Source of the DNA: a virus
Strand: one strand, 5' to 3'
Length of the DNA stretch: 64,000 nt
Virus record (IMG/VR): IMGVR_UViG_3300037606_000137
Span: 46,381 to 110,380 of that record
Shown here: one piece after another, positions 7,311 to 16,072 of the stretch
How positions within the stretch are numbered: position 1 is the first letter of the stretch
How the letters are laid out: the number at the start of each line of letters is the position of its first letter
The notes under the pieces: generated by a model
What the model was told of the DNA's origin: nothing
The model's database searches: none
The model's input: the letters and a program-made list of their open reading frames with translations, nothing else
Made by a program: the position numbers and the translations under genes

Positions 7311-8762
7311 ATGAAACATTTTCAAAGCATGTGGAATATCATGCTCGCAACAGATAGCTATAAAGCTACACATCACGGTATGTTACCAAAAGGATTAACA
7401 TATATGGAATCTTATGGTGAATCAAGAGGTGGAGACTATCCATTTACGTTATTTTTTGGTATGCAATATTATTTAAAATCGTATTTAGTTGGTCAACAAG
7501 TCACAGAACAAAAAATTCAAGATGCTGTTAAATTTTATAATGCACATTTTGGTGTAGATAATATGTTTAATGAAGATGGTTGGAGATATATTCTTGATAA
7601 ATACGATGGAAATTTACCTTTAAAAATAGAATCAGTAAAAGAAGGATCTATTGTACCAACAAAAAATATGTTATATAAAATTTCATCTACAGATGAAAAA
7701 TGTGCATGGTTAGTAAATTGGGTAGAAACATTATTAATGAAATTATGGTACCCAATTACAGTTGCTACAAATTCATTAGCTGGTATGGAAATTGTCAACA
7801 TACATGCAGAAAAATCAGGAACTAAGTCAGGTAATGAATTTAAGTTAGTTGATTTTGGTTATAGAGGTGTTGCAAGTGAAGAACAAGCATGGCTTGGTGG
7901 TGCAGCAAATTTATTATCATTTAAAGCTACAGATACCGTTGCTGGTATTAGAATGTTGATGGAATATTATGATGCACCAATGTGCGGATATTCAATTCCT
8001 GCAACAGAACATATGGTTATGACAATTAGAGGTCGTGATTTTGAAAGAGAAACATATAAACAAATTTTATCTGATCCTAAATACCGTAGTGGTAAATTAG
8101 CATTAGTTTCTGATACATATGATATTTATGCAGTATGTCGAATGTTATCAGAAGATACTGAATTAAAAGAATTAATTTTAAGTAGAAATGGACAATTGAT
8201 TATACGTCCTGATTCAGGTGATCCACAAGATGTTTTACTTAAATGTTTAGAAATTTTAGGTGATGGTTTTGGTTATACCGTAAATGAAAAAGGATATAAA
8301 GTATTAAATCCAAAAATTGGTTTATTACAAGGTGATGGTATTACAATATATACTATGCATGAAATAATGGAATATTTAGAAAGTGCAACAAATATGTGGT
8401 CATTTGATAATATAGCATTTGGTTCAGGTGGTGGATTATTGCAACACTTTAATAGAGATTCATTAAAATTTGCAATTAAAGCATGTTATGCAGTAACTGA
8501 TGGTGTTGCTATTGATGTATATAAGGATCCAATTACAGGATCAGGTAAAACATCTAAGAAAGGACAATTATATACTGTATGGAATGATAAAACCGGATAT
8601 GAAACAATTACAAAAGCAGAATTTGAAACTAATAATAGTACAAATATGTTACAAGCTGTATTTTTAAATGGTGTTTTATATAACGAACAAACATATCAAG
8701 ATATTATTGATACAAAAAACAATGAAATAAAAAAATTAGAGAATTTAGAAGATGACAAATAA
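7311..8762 (+). CDS. nadV: Nicotinamide phosphoribosyltransferase (NAMPT/NadV)
   Basis: 483 residues, full family length. It makes NMN from nicotinamide and PRPP. Diagnostic motifs match NAMPT closely: N-terminal TDSYKATHHGMLP, DFGYRGVASEEQA, SIPATEHMVMT (the catalytic His region), RPDSGDPQD (PRPP site), GLLQGDGI and NIAFGSGGGLLQ. Phage nadV genes are known, and a NAMPT plus NMN adenylyltransferase pair is the described two-step route (NARP2) by which phages rebuild NAD after host NAD-depleting defence. It has its own TATATTTG promoter, and the next gene overlaps its 3' end by 11 nt. A related enzyme that uses ADP-ribose pyrophosphate instead of PRPP cannot be excluded from sequence alone. 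Confidence 0.93.
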   Translation: MKHFQSMWNIMLATDSYKATHHGMLPKGLTYMESYGESRGGDYPFTLFFGMQYYLKSYLVGQQVTEQKIQDAVKFYNAHFGVDNMFNEDGWRYILDKYDGNLPLKIESVKEGSIVPTKNMLYKISSTDEKCAWLVNWVETLLMKLWYPITVATNSLAGMEIVNIHAEKSGTKSGNEFKLVDFGYRGVASEEQAWLGGAANLLSFKATDTVAGIRMLMEYYDAPMCGYSIPATEHMVMTIRGRDFERETYKQILSDPKYRSGKLALVSDTYDIYAVCRMLSEDTELKELILSRNGQLIIRPDSGDPQDVLLKCLEILGDGFGYTVNEKGYKVLNPKIGLLQGDGITIYTMHEIMEYLESATNMWSFDNIAFGSGGGLLQHFNRDSLKFAIKACYAVTDGVAIDVYKDPITGSGKTSKKGQLYTVWNDKTGYETITKAEFETNNSTNMLQAVFLNGVLYNEQTYQDIIDTKNNEIKKLENLEDDK

Positions 8763-9048
8763 AACAAATTATGCAATTATATCAATAATTTATGAGGATA
8801 AAAAATATAAATCTATATTATTAGACATTGATGACGATTTAGATAACAGAGAATTAGTTACATTATTATCTGAATCAGGAACAACAAAATTATCAATGTT
8901 TAAAATGCCTACAAGTAAAACAAAATTTATAATATTTTCAAGAGAACAATTAGATAAAGCAGTATTTGAAATTGAGTTATTAACAAAAATAAATAAAACG
9001 ATAACTACTTGGGATGAAAGTAATGAAAATGAAATGATAAAATCATAA
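8752..9048 (+). CDS. Hypothetical protein, 98 residues
   Basis: Not recognised. Acidic and soluble, with a central region of strands and a helix; it starts inside the end of nadV (11-nt overlap) and is closed by a strong terminator, so it is the last gene of the nadV transcript. Confidence 0.6.
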   Translation: MTNKTNYAIISIIYEDKKYKSILLDIDDDLDNRELVTLLSESGTTKLSMFKMPTSKTKFIIFSREQLDKAVFEIELLTKINKTITTWDESNENEMIKS

Positions 9049-9055
9049 AAAAAGA

Positions 9056-9082
9056 GACTTATTAATAAATAAGTCTTTTTTT
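9056..9082 (+). terminator. Rho-independent terminator after the nadV operon
   Basis: Stem GACTTAT / ATAAGTC with a 6-nt loop, preceded by A-rich sequence and followed by seven T. Confidence 0.85.
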
Positions 9083-9093
9083 ATATATATATT

Positions 9094-9903
9094 ATGAAAA
9101 TCATACAACCTTTTGATTTAACAAAAACATCAATTGAATCATTATTAAATGATAAAAAAATTTTATTAGCTAAAGATAATAAATCTTGGAGCGCATCAAT
9201 ATTTCCATTATCTAAAAAATTAAATAATATTACAACATTTGATAAAGACCATATAATAACACAAATAGATGATAAATTATTTGATGATTTTTTAATAGCT
9301 GATAATGTTAATCAAACAATTTATAATATTACTAATACCAAAAGAGATTATATAAAATGTATTGAAATTGGTGATATTAATGATAGTATAAAAAGATATA
9401 CACAATTAAATGTGTCTGTTGATTATAATACCGATGCACAAAAATTTTTAAATATACCAAATCAAGATTATTCACAAAATACAAATTTAAATATTTCTAA
9501 TAGAAATATATATCAATCTGAAATTGATATATTAATGAGTAAAAATAAAAAAAATAATATTTTTGATAACAATATTAATCATCCACATATTAATCAATAT
9601 AATCAATCTAATAATCTAACAAAAAATAATAATAAATCTATTATTATACAAATATTTAAGTGGGCAAAAGAAAAAGGTATTAAATATATTTATTGTATAA
9701 ATGAAAATAGACCTAATGTAATAAACAATCAATATGTTTTACCATTTGTATACTATACTATTAAAGGAACATATGATAAACAAAATACATTATTTAATGG
9801 TAATTTTGGAACAGGTAGTCAATCAATAGAAATATATACAAATATTATAGATGAATTTAATAATGATATAATAGATGAAAATAATATTGAATTAATTTAT
9901 TAA
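9094..9903 (+). CDS. Hypothetical protein, probable tail-associated, 269 residues
   Basis: Not recognised by motif. Asn/Ile-rich, no signal peptide or membrane helix. It lies directly before a beta-helix tail-fibre-like gene, and its end (residues 210-255) has the extended, glycine-containing strands common in fibre proteins. A virion role is an inference from position only. Confidence 0.5.
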   Translation: MKIIQPFDLTKTSIESLLNDKKILLAKDNKSWSASIFPLSKKLNNITTFDKDHIITQIDDKLFDDFLIADNVNQTIYNITNTKRDYIKCIEIGDINDSIKRYTQLNVSVDYNTDAQKFLNIPNQDYSQNTNLNISNRNIYQSEIDILMSKNKKNNIFDNNINHPHINQYNQSNNLTKNNNKSIIIQIFKWAKEKGIKYIYCINENRPNVINNQYVLPFVYYTIKGTYDKQNTLFNGNFGTGSQSIEIYTNIIDEFNNDIIDENNIELIY

Positions 9904-9925
9904 AATAAAAAATAAGCATACATAT

Positions 9926-11203
9926 ATGACACCACCAGCAAAAAAACAAATAAAAGATTTTGAAGAGACATTAACTATAAATAATTTATCGTTACATTTA
10001 ATACAATTTTGGGATAGTTTAAATAATAAATATATTACCAAAACATTAAAACATTCAACATTAATAAATAGTATAAGTGGTGTAAATATACTGTTTAATG
10101 ATTTTTTAGTGTTAATTACTAATGCACAATTAATACCACAAACAGTTTATAGAATAACAGATTATAAATCTTTTAATTATTTAAATGGATATAACAATTT
10201 CATTGATGGAATTCCATCAACAACAAATTTTGATACTACTGCAATTTATGAAAGTTTAGAAGAAGTTATTTTAGTAACAGCAATAACTAATAATAAAATA
10301 GCACCGTTTACATATAGTGAAACATATCCTAATGATATTATATATTATGATCCAACAATTACTGGTATCAATACTAAAGGTAGAATTTTTAGACGAATAG
10401 ATACAAAATTTAACATTGATGTATGTTGTGATTGGAGAAATATAAAATATAGACGATTTAATGCATCAACTTTAAGTGGTATAACTGGATATATTACTAT
10501 TGGTAATATGAATAGTGCATATATTGATACTATTAATTTAAACGATTTTAATGATTTTAATATATTTAACAATAGTCCAGCAGCAACAAATTGTTTTAAT
10601 ATAGTTATTAAAACAGTACACGATAATAATTTTATATCATTTGATAATAATATTATTGTAAGTGGTAATAATGTTAATATATCATGTTCAACATTTTTTA
10701 ATAATTATATAGAACAAGCAACTAACTTAAAAATGATGGATGAAGATGTTAAGAATAATATATTTAATAATATATATTTATGTAATTTTGAGTCTAATTG
10801 TATATCAAATGATATTTTCTTTATAAGAGGATGTAATATTAAAAATATTTTTAGAGACAATATTATACGTGATAATTTTGCAAGTAATAATATTAATACA
10901 CCTTTTACCAATAATATTATTGGTAAAACCTTCACAAATAATCAAATTAATGGTGAATTTACATACAATAATATCCAAAATGATTTTAAATTGAATATTA
11001 TTAATAACACATTTAATAATAATATTGTGTTAACTAATTTTCAAGTTAATATATTTAACACTATTGTTGATCTAATTGATTTTTCAGCAGCAACACATGT
11101 TTATAATGATTATACCTGTACAACATTGATCGGTAGTAATGGTACTAATTATTTACAATATTTTGATGGTACAACAACACAAACAACTGGTCTAAATTTA
11201 TAA
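9926..11203 (+). CDS. Tail-fibre-like protein with parallel beta-helix repeats
   Basis: 425 residues. The N-terminal part has QTVYRITDYKSF, then TYSETYPNDIIYYDPT and DWRNIKYRRF, a signature seen in many Bacteroidetes phage tail and appendage proteins. Residues ~230-390 are short repeats rich in NN-I and F-NN (for example FTNNIIGKTFTNNQI, FTYNNIQNDF), typical of a right-handed beta-helix. It probably serves in host recognition at the virion surface. It follows a smaller gene at 9094 with which it may form one structural unit. Confidence 0.7.
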   Translation: MTPPAKKQIKDFEETLTINNLSLHLIQFWDSLNNKYITKTLKHSTLINSISGVNILFNDFLVLITNAQLIPQTVYRITDYKSFNYLNGYNNFIDGIPSTTNFDTTAIYESLEEVILVTAITNNKIAPFTYSETYPNDIIYYDPTITGINTKGRIFRRIDTKFNIDVCCDWRNIKYRRFNASTLSGITGYITIGNMNSAYIDTINLNDFNDFNIFNNSPAATNCFNIVIKTVHDNNFISFDNNIIVSGNNVNISCSTFFNNYIEQATNLKMMDEDVKNNIFNNIYLCNFESNCISNDIFFIRGCNIKNIFRDNIIRDNFASNNINTPFTNNIIGKTFTNNQINGEFTYNNIQNDFKLNIINNTFNNNIVLTNFQVNIFNTIVDLIDFSAATHVYNDYTCTTLIGSNGTNYLQYFDGTTTQTTGLNL

Positions 11204-11232
11204 ACATTTAAATAAAATTTCATATAAATTAT

Positions 11233-11766
11233 ATGAAATTAATAATAGTTGGTGCATCTGGGAGTGGAAAAGATTACGCATTAAATACATTACGTAAAAA
11301 CGGATTAAATTGTGCTGTTAAATATACAACACGACCTAATAGAAATTTTGAAGAAAATGGTATTGATTATCATTTTATAAAAAATGATCAATTTGAAAAA
11401 ATGATCATTAATAATACTATGTGTGTATATCAATCATTTAATATAAATAATGATATATGGTATTATGGTTTTTCTTCAAATAGTTTTCAAGAAAATGATA
11501 TTTTTATATTAACACCAAAAGAGTTATTACATTTAGCACTAGATATTAGACAAAATTGTATTGTTTTATATTTAAATATAGATAAAGAAACCAGATATAA
11601 TAGATTAATTTCACGTAATGATAATAATGATGATATAAATCGTAGAATTTTATCAGATGAAAAAGATTTTGAAAATTTTAAAGAGTACGATATTCAAATT
11701 AGTAATTCAAATTTCCATATACAACAGATCTACATGGCATTAAATTTAATATATAATTATAAATAA
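11233..11766 (+). CDS. Guanylate kinase-like NMP kinase
   Basis: 177 residues, slightly short for guanylate kinase. P-loop GASGSGKD at residues 7-14; KYTTRPNR and GIDYHFI match the GMP-binding region of guanylate kinases; a lid with arginines (RYNRLISR, NRRI) follows. It would convert (d)GMP to (d)GDP for phage DNA synthesis, in keeping with the ribonucleotide reductase genes elsewhere in the window. The sequence TTCATATAA lies 14 nt before the ATG. Confidence 0.8.
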   Translation: MKLIIVGASGSGKDYALNTLRKNGLNCAVKYTTRPNRNFEENGIDYHFIKNDQFEKMIINNTMCVYQSFNINNDIWYYGFSSNSFQENDIFILTPKELLHLALDIRQNCIVLYLNIDKETRYNRLISRNDNNDDINRRILSDEKDFENFKEYDIQISNSNFHIQQIYMALNLIYNYK

Positions 11767-11779
11767 TTACAATAATAAA

Positions 11780-12502
11780 ATGGAATTAGCATCATGGATA
11801 AAAAAAGATAATGATAAATTTCCAATATTAGGTTTAGAAAGTTTTAATACGTTTTTAAAAGTATGTGCAGAATTTTCTGAGTGGGCATTAGACGATATAG
11901 GACTATCAAATAGAAATAATTCATATAAAATTTGGGTTTGTAAAATTAAACCAGAACAAATAAATAAAGTAAAAGAGATATTAGAACGTTATACATCAAT
12001 GGCATTAATATTACAATATTATAATATTAATATTGTTGAAAATAATGCCATTGCATTATATGTTAAATTAGATTGGGAAGAAAATAAATGGGTTATGAGT
12101 TATGGTATAACAAATAATAAAAAATTATTTAAAGGTGGTGAATTTGATTATACTTTTAATACTGAATTACCAGAAAATAAAATATTAAAATATATTATAG
12201 AAGATATAAATGATTTTAATCCACGAGAACATTTATTATTATTCATCATTAAAAAAAATATATTTTTATTTGATCCTGGTTATTGTCAAATTTCAGATCC
12301 TTTAATAGTTGATAAAGAAATTGTATTATCAACATATAATTTAGGTCAATGGATAGAACAAGATATAGCTTTAGGTGAAGCTGAAAAATATTTAAATGTA
12401 TTTAAAAACTGGGTTAAAACACAAAAATGGTGGAACCAAGTTCATTTAATTGTTAGACCAAGAAAAAATAAATGGATGGATTTTGTAATTAAATTAAAAT
12501 AA
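11780..12502 (+). CDS. Hypothetical protein, 240 residues
   Basis: Not recognised. Soluble, Trp-rich (WIKKD, EWALDD, NWVKTQKWWNQV). It follows the kinase gene by 13 nt and is probably co-transcribed. No catalytic motif is evident. Confidence 0.55.
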   Translation: MELASWIKKDNDKFPILGLESFNTFLKVCAEFSEWALDDIGLSNRNNSYKIWVCKIKPEQINKVKEILERYTSMALILQYYNINIVENNAIALYVKLDWEENKWVMSYGITNNKKLFKGGEFDYTFNTELPENKILKYIIEDINDFNPREHLLLFIIKKNIFLFDPGYCQISDPLIVDKEIVLSTYNLGQWIEQDIALGEAEKYLNVFKNWVKTQKWWNQVHLIVRPRKNKWMDFVIKLK

Positions 12503-12506
12503 TTTA

Positions 12507-12514
12507 TATATTTG
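12507..12514 (+). promoter_or_regulatory. TATATTTG promoter upstream of the HAD gene
   Basis: TAnnTTTG-type -7 element 36 bp before the ATG at 12550. A TTTG lies 21 bp further upstream (12482-12485), slightly wide for a -33 box. Confidence 0.6.
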
Positions 12515-12549
12515 TATTAAACTTTTATTAATACACTAATATAATAAAT

Positions 12550-13068
12550 ATGAATAAAGAAATTAACATAGTTTATATGGATTTTGATGGTTGCATTGCA
12601 GATACCCCACATCATGATTTTGGTAAACAACAATGGTCTGATTATTACGGTATACCATATCCACATATTGGTTGGTGGGGCAGATTAGAATCAATGGATC
12701 CTGTTGCATTTAATATTAAAACACATCCAGAACAACATGCAGAATGGATTAAATATAATGCTTTAGGGTATAAATCATATATTCATACATCACGTCAACC
12801 GAAATTTGAACCATTAATTGCTGGTATTTTAAAAAATAACAATATAAATGTTGATGGTATTTTAACAGTTAAAGGAAACATTACTAAAGGTGAAAGAATT
12901 TTACTAGAAGTTAAATCGTTTATTGAAAATGGTTATGTTGTAAAAAATGTTGTTTTTTTCGATGATAGACAAAAAGAAATTGTTACAGTAGAAGCAGTTA
13001 AAGAAGAATTAAATCAACTAGGTGTATTAATCGATATTATTAAAGTAGAATCTGATGCATTAGATTAA
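12550..13068 (+). CDS. HAD-superfamily phosphatase-like protein
   Basis: 172 residues. Motif I YMDFDGCIADTP (nucleophile Asp and the second Asp two residues later), a Ser/Thr in HTSRQP (motif II position), a Lys (motif III) and a final FFDDRQKE (motif IV acidic pair). The GWWGRLESM segment after motif I recalls HAD domains linked to RNA-repair (Swiss-army-knife type) proteins. It may be a 5'-nucleotidase or polynucleotide 3'-phosphatase. It is a single-gene transcription unit, with a TATATTTG promoter before and a perfect hairpin terminator after. Confidence 0.7.
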   Translation: MNKEINIVYMDFDGCIADTPHHDFGKQQWSDYYGIPYPHIGWWGRLESMDPVAFNIKTHPEQHAEWIKYNALGYKSYIHTSRQPKFEPLIAGILKNNNINVDGILTVKGNITKGERILLEVKSFIENGYVVKNVVFFDDRQKEIVTVEAVKEELNQLGVLIDIIKVESDALD

Positions 13069-13095
13069 TTCAAAATGAAATAAAATAAAATTTAT

Positions 13096-13125
13096 AACCT
13101 TGATAATATTATCAAGGTTTTTTTT
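13096..13125 (+). terminator. Rho-independent terminator (12-bp perfect stem)
   Basis: AACCTTGATAAT pairs fully with ATTATCAAGGTT (13096-13119), followed by a T tract to 13125. Confidence 0.9.
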
Positions 13126-13155
13126 AAACAAAAAATTAATAATTCATATAAATGT

Positions 13156-13389
13156 ATGTTAAATGAAACAGAAAATTTATTAGCGCTTGTAAACAATGAT
13201 GCTAAAGTAAAACAAATTAAAAGAGCAATAAGATTAAATAAATTTTTAAAAATTAAAAAAATTTTAAAAATTATTGTATTAATATTTTTAGGTGTTGTAT
13301 TATTATTTTTTCCTGTTCAAACTGGTACAATTATTGGTACATGGATAAATGAATTTTTTGTAACAATTTATAAAAATATTATTAAATAA
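13156..13389 (+). CDS. Small single-pass membrane protein, 77 residues
   Basis: Not recognised. Basic N-terminal half (KIKKILKI) followed by one long hydrophobic segment (about 39-55, IIVLIFLGVVLLFFPV) and a second weaker one. TTCATATAA lies 13 nt before the ATG. Could be holin-like, but nothing proves it. Confidence 0.55.
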   Translation: MLNETENLLALVNNDAKVKQIKRAIRLNKFLKIKKILKIIVLIFLGVVLLFFPVQTGTIIGTWINEFFVTIYKNIIK

Positions 13390-13393
13390 AAGA

Positions 13394-14068
13394 ATGGAAA
13401 ACGCAAAAGACATAGCTGAAGAGTTATATAGAAGTTTTAAATCTCAAGTACTTTGGAAAGAAGTTGATTTTAAACGTATTGAAAAATTCAAAAAGATTAT
13501 ATCTCGTAGGTTTATATTAGAATTAAATACAGAAGTTCAAAAATTATCTATTAGTAGTGAAGAAATTATAGAAATAAAAAAAGTTGCTGATACATTAGTT
13601 TTACCAACAGATAATTTAGTTCAAGTAGATCATCAAACACTATTACAAAGAATTGTTGAAGCACAAGATGAACAATTTAATATAAATGAAAATAATATAA
13701 TTGAAAACGATTTTCCTACTCAAGGTATAGATGCAGCTAAAGTACTTATGTCTGAATTAAATAAAGCTGTAAATTTGTTAAAAGATAAAAGATATTTTAT
13801 TACAATTGAATGTGATGGAATTATTAAAAAACCAAATTTTCAATTATTTAAAGATGCAGATATAATTGAAAAAAATTTTAGAACAGATCAAATAACACGA
13901 CAAAGATCAATATTTAAAGGATATGTTGATACACATGATAGAGTAAATATATATGAAACAATAAAAGAATATTTTATAAATGCTGGTATATCTGATATAA
14001 TCGAAGTTTCTATTGATGAAATACCTGTACGATATAAAGATATTTGGCAAAATAGAACAAAATTATAA
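13394..14068 (+). CDS. Hypothetical protein, 224 residues
   Basis: Not recognised. Mostly helical N-terminal half; the C-terminal half has an alternating strand/helix region (RYFITIECDG, GISDIIEVSIDEIP). Starts 4 nt after the preceding membrane-protein gene and is closed by a terminator, so the two form a short operon. Confidence 0.55.
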   Translation: MENAKDIAEELYRSFKSQVLWKEVDFKRIEKFKKIISRRFILELNTEVQKLSISSEEIIEIKKVADTLVLPTDNLVQVDHQTLLQRIVEAQDEQFNINENNIIENDFPTQGIDAAKVLMSELNKAVNLLKDKRYFITIECDGIIKKPNFQLFKDADIIEKNFRTDQITRQRSIFKGYVDTHDRVNIYETIKEYFINAGISDIIEVSIDEIPVRYKDIWQNRTKL

Positions 14069-14082
14069 ATAATATAAAAAAA

Positions 14083-14105
14083 TTCAACACATGTTGGATT
14101 TTTTT
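14083..14105 (+). terminator. Rho-independent terminator
   Basis: TTCAACA pairs with TGTTGGA (one T-G wobble), 2-nt loop, then a run of T. Confidence 0.75.
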
Positions 14106-14108
14106 GTT

Positions 14109-14116
14109 TATATTTG
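14109..14116 (+). promoter_or_regulatory. TATATTTG promoter upstream of the Nudix gene
   Basis: TAnnTTTG-type -7 element directly after the terminator at 14105 and 21 bp before the ATG at 14138. It also decides the start: an in-frame TTG at 14114 overlaps the promoter and cannot be the initiator. Confidence 0.65.
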
Positions 14117-14137
14117 TTTAATAAAAAAATAAAAAAT

Positions 14138-14521
14138 ATGCAAAAAAATGTTAGTGTTGTATTGATTAACGAGCACGGTAACGTGTTATGTGTTTCAAGA
14201 AAAGATAATCATTTAGATTTTGGAATGCCTGCTGGAAAAGTTGATGATACTGATTTAAATGAATTGGAAGCAGCTCATCGTGAAGTAAAAGAAGAAACCG
14301 GATTAGATATAAATAATTTAAGATTGATTTATGCTAATTGTGAAAATGAATCTATGGGATATACATATTTAGCAGATTATTCAGGTGTAATTGAGTTTAA
14401 CGAACCACATGTTGTTAAATGGGGTTCATTTAAAGATTTAATTGCTGGAACTTTCAGTAAATGGAATGAAAATGTATACAATTCATTAATTGAAATGAAA
14501 ATTAATGTAAATATTAAATAA
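14138..14521 (+). CDS. Nudix hydrolase
   Basis: 127 residues from ATG 14138. The Nudix box is present (PAGKVDD, then AAHREVKEETGL: the REVxEExG helix with catalytic Glu residues), with about three extra residues before the helix compared with the canonical GX5EX7REUXEEXGU. It hydrolyses nucleoside diphosphates linked to another moiety; the substrate (ADP-ribose, dNTP, NADH or an RNA cap) cannot be read from sequence. NAD-metabolism genes nearby make ADP-ribose or NADH plausible. Transcribed alone from a TATATTTG promoter. Confidence 0.85.
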   Translation: MQKNVSVVLINEHGNVLCVSRKDNHLDFGMPAGKVDDTDLNELEAAHREVKEETGLDINNLRLIYANCENESMGYTYLADYSGVIEFNEPHVVKWGSFKDLIAGTFSKWNENVYNSLIEMKINVNIK

Positions 14522-14546
14522 AATATTTTTTATTCAAAAAGTTTAG

Positions 14547-14554
14547 TATATTTG
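14547..14554 (+). promoter_or_regulatory. TATATTTG promoter upstream of the sigma-70 gene
   Basis: TAnnTTTG-type -7 element 33 bp before the ATG at 14587; no clear -33 box. Confidence 0.6.
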
Positions 14555-14586
14555 TCGAGTATAAATTAAATAAATTAAAATATAAT

Positions 14587-15510
14587 ATGTCAAAATTTAA
14601 CATTCATGCAAAATTAACAATAATTGAACAGGATTCAATTGATAAATATTTACAAGAATTGCGTTTAGATAAAACAACTACGCCGTTATCTCGAGCTGAA
14701 CAAAATAGTTTATTTAGTCAATACAAAATGACAGGTGACAAACTAATTAAAGATCGTTTAATTAAATCAAATTTACGATGGGTTATATCTGTTGCAAAAC
14801 AATATACTTATACAAAAGTTAAATTAGCAGATTTAATTAATGAAGGAAATATTGGTATGATTGAAGCAATAGATAAATTTGATGTTTCTCGAGAAACGTC
14901 ATTTATTACATTTGCGACAAATTACATTAGATTAGCTATAACATCATATATTAATGACGTTGCTGTAGATATTCCACAACCAGCTAATCGTTTTAGAATT
15001 AATCGTTTAATTAAAAAAGCATTATTAGATTTAAAAATATGTGGAAACAATACACCATCAGATTATCAATTAGTTGAATATTATGCATCAATTAAAAAAC
15101 AATGTGATCCAATTTTAAGTGTTTCATTATTGAATGAAGTAAGAAACAATTCTAAAGATTTTGTATCAATGCATACAAGTGTATCATCTAGTAGTGAAGA
15201 TTATGAATTAATTGATACATTTAAATCTTCAAAAGAATGGAATGCAGATTTTGAAATGGAAAAAACTGAAAAAACAAATATTTTAAATGAATATTTAAAA
15301 AAACATTTAAATGAGCGTGAATTAGAAATTATAACAATGTCATTTGGTTTAATCACACAACTGTCAATGACAAATGAAGAAATTTCATTTCGAACAGGAT
15401 ATACTCGTGAAAGAGTTGGACAAATCATAAAAGAAGGTGTTAAAAAATTAAGTAAAAATAAAAACATTTTAAATGGTTTAAGTGAAACAAACTATAGCAT
15501 TGTTTCTTAA
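14587..15510 (+). CDS. Sigma-70 family RNA polymerase sigma factor (primary-like)
   Basis: 307 residues. N-terminal DSIDKYLQEL and TPLSRAEQ (region 1.2), NLRWVISVAKQY, LADLINEGNIGMIEAIDKFD (region 2.1-2.2), TFATNYIRLAITSYI (2.3-2.4), region 3, and a region 4 with LNERELEIITMSFGL then EEISFRTGYTRERVGQI (helix-turn-helix). The layout matches Bacteroidetes RpoD of about 290 residues, so it likely directs host core polymerase to a subset of phage promoters. Region 2.4 differs from the typical primary-sigma motif (RLAITSYI instead of RQAI..), which suggests altered -10 specificity. Monocistronic: its own TATATTTG promoter before, strong terminator after. Confidence 0.9.
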   Translation: MSKFNIHAKLTIIEQDSIDKYLQELRLDKTTTPLSRAEQNSLFSQYKMTGDKLIKDRLIKSNLRWVISVAKQYTYTKVKLADLINEGNIGMIEAIDKFDVSRETSFITFATNYIRLAITSYINDVAVDIPQPANRFRINRLIKKALLDLKICGNNTPSDYQLVEYYASIKKQCDPILSVSLLNEVRNNSKDFVSMHTSVSSSSEDYELIDTFKSSKEWNADFEMEKTEKTNILNEYLKKHLNERELEIITMSFGLITQLSMTNEEISFRTGYTRERVGQIIKEGVKKLSKNKNILNGLSETNYSIVS

Positions 15511-15524
15511 AAAAATAAAATAAT

Positions 15525-15552
15525 AAACCCCACACTTTTATGTGTGGGGTTT
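15525..15552 (+). terminator. Rho-independent terminator after the sigma gene
   Basis: AAACCCCACAC pairs perfectly with GTGTGGGGTTT around a 6-nt loop; the GC-rich stem stands out in this AT-rich genome. Confidence 0.92.
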
Positions 15553-15586
15553 AATTTATATAATTGTTTAGATATTAAAAAAATAT

Positions 15587-16072
15587 ATGGAGAGTAATTA
15601 TACTGATTGTTTACAATATATACCAGATTTAAAAAAATATGTTAAAAAATGTGTAGGCGGAAGTGAATGGGAAGATGTTGTACAAGATACATTGTTATAT
15701 TTATTTTTAAAGTATGATAATATTAATGTTACAAATGTTAAAGGTTTATTAATAAATACATCACTATTTTTTATAAAAAAACATTTATCATATAATAGTA
15801 AAGTAAATACGTGTGAAATTAATGATACAAATATTATTATAGATTATAATAATGCAAATATTAAAATTGGAAAATATAATTCTATTTTAATAGATGATAC
15901 ATTATTTAATAATATTAATAGAGTATCAAAATCTTTATTTATACCATTCCAAATGCAATTAAATGGTAAATCTATAGAAAGTATAGCTAAAGTATTAAAA
16001 ATAAATGAAAACACTATTAAAACACGAATAAGACGGTGTAAGTCTGTATTAAGAGAAAATATAATATTATGA
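15587..16072 (+). CDS. ECF-type sigma factor
   Basis: 161 residues, the usual two-domain ECF size. Region 2: EWEDVVQDTLLYLFLKYD. Region 4: GKSIESIAKVLKINENTIKTRIRRC, a clear helix-turn-helix. The linker is Asn-rich. This is a second phage-encoded sigma, probably for a different (perhaps late) promoter class, by analogy with T4 gp55. Its stop overlaps the next start (ATGA), coupling it to the Thg1-like gene. Confidence 0.82.
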   Translation: MESNYTDCLQYIPDLKKYVKKCVGGSEWEDVVQDTLLYLFLKYDNINVTNVKGLLINTSLFFIKKHLSYNSKVNTCEINDTNIIIDYNNANIKIGKYNSILIDDTLFNNINRVSKSLFIPFQMQLNGKSIESIAKVLKINENTIKTRIRRCKSVLRENIIL

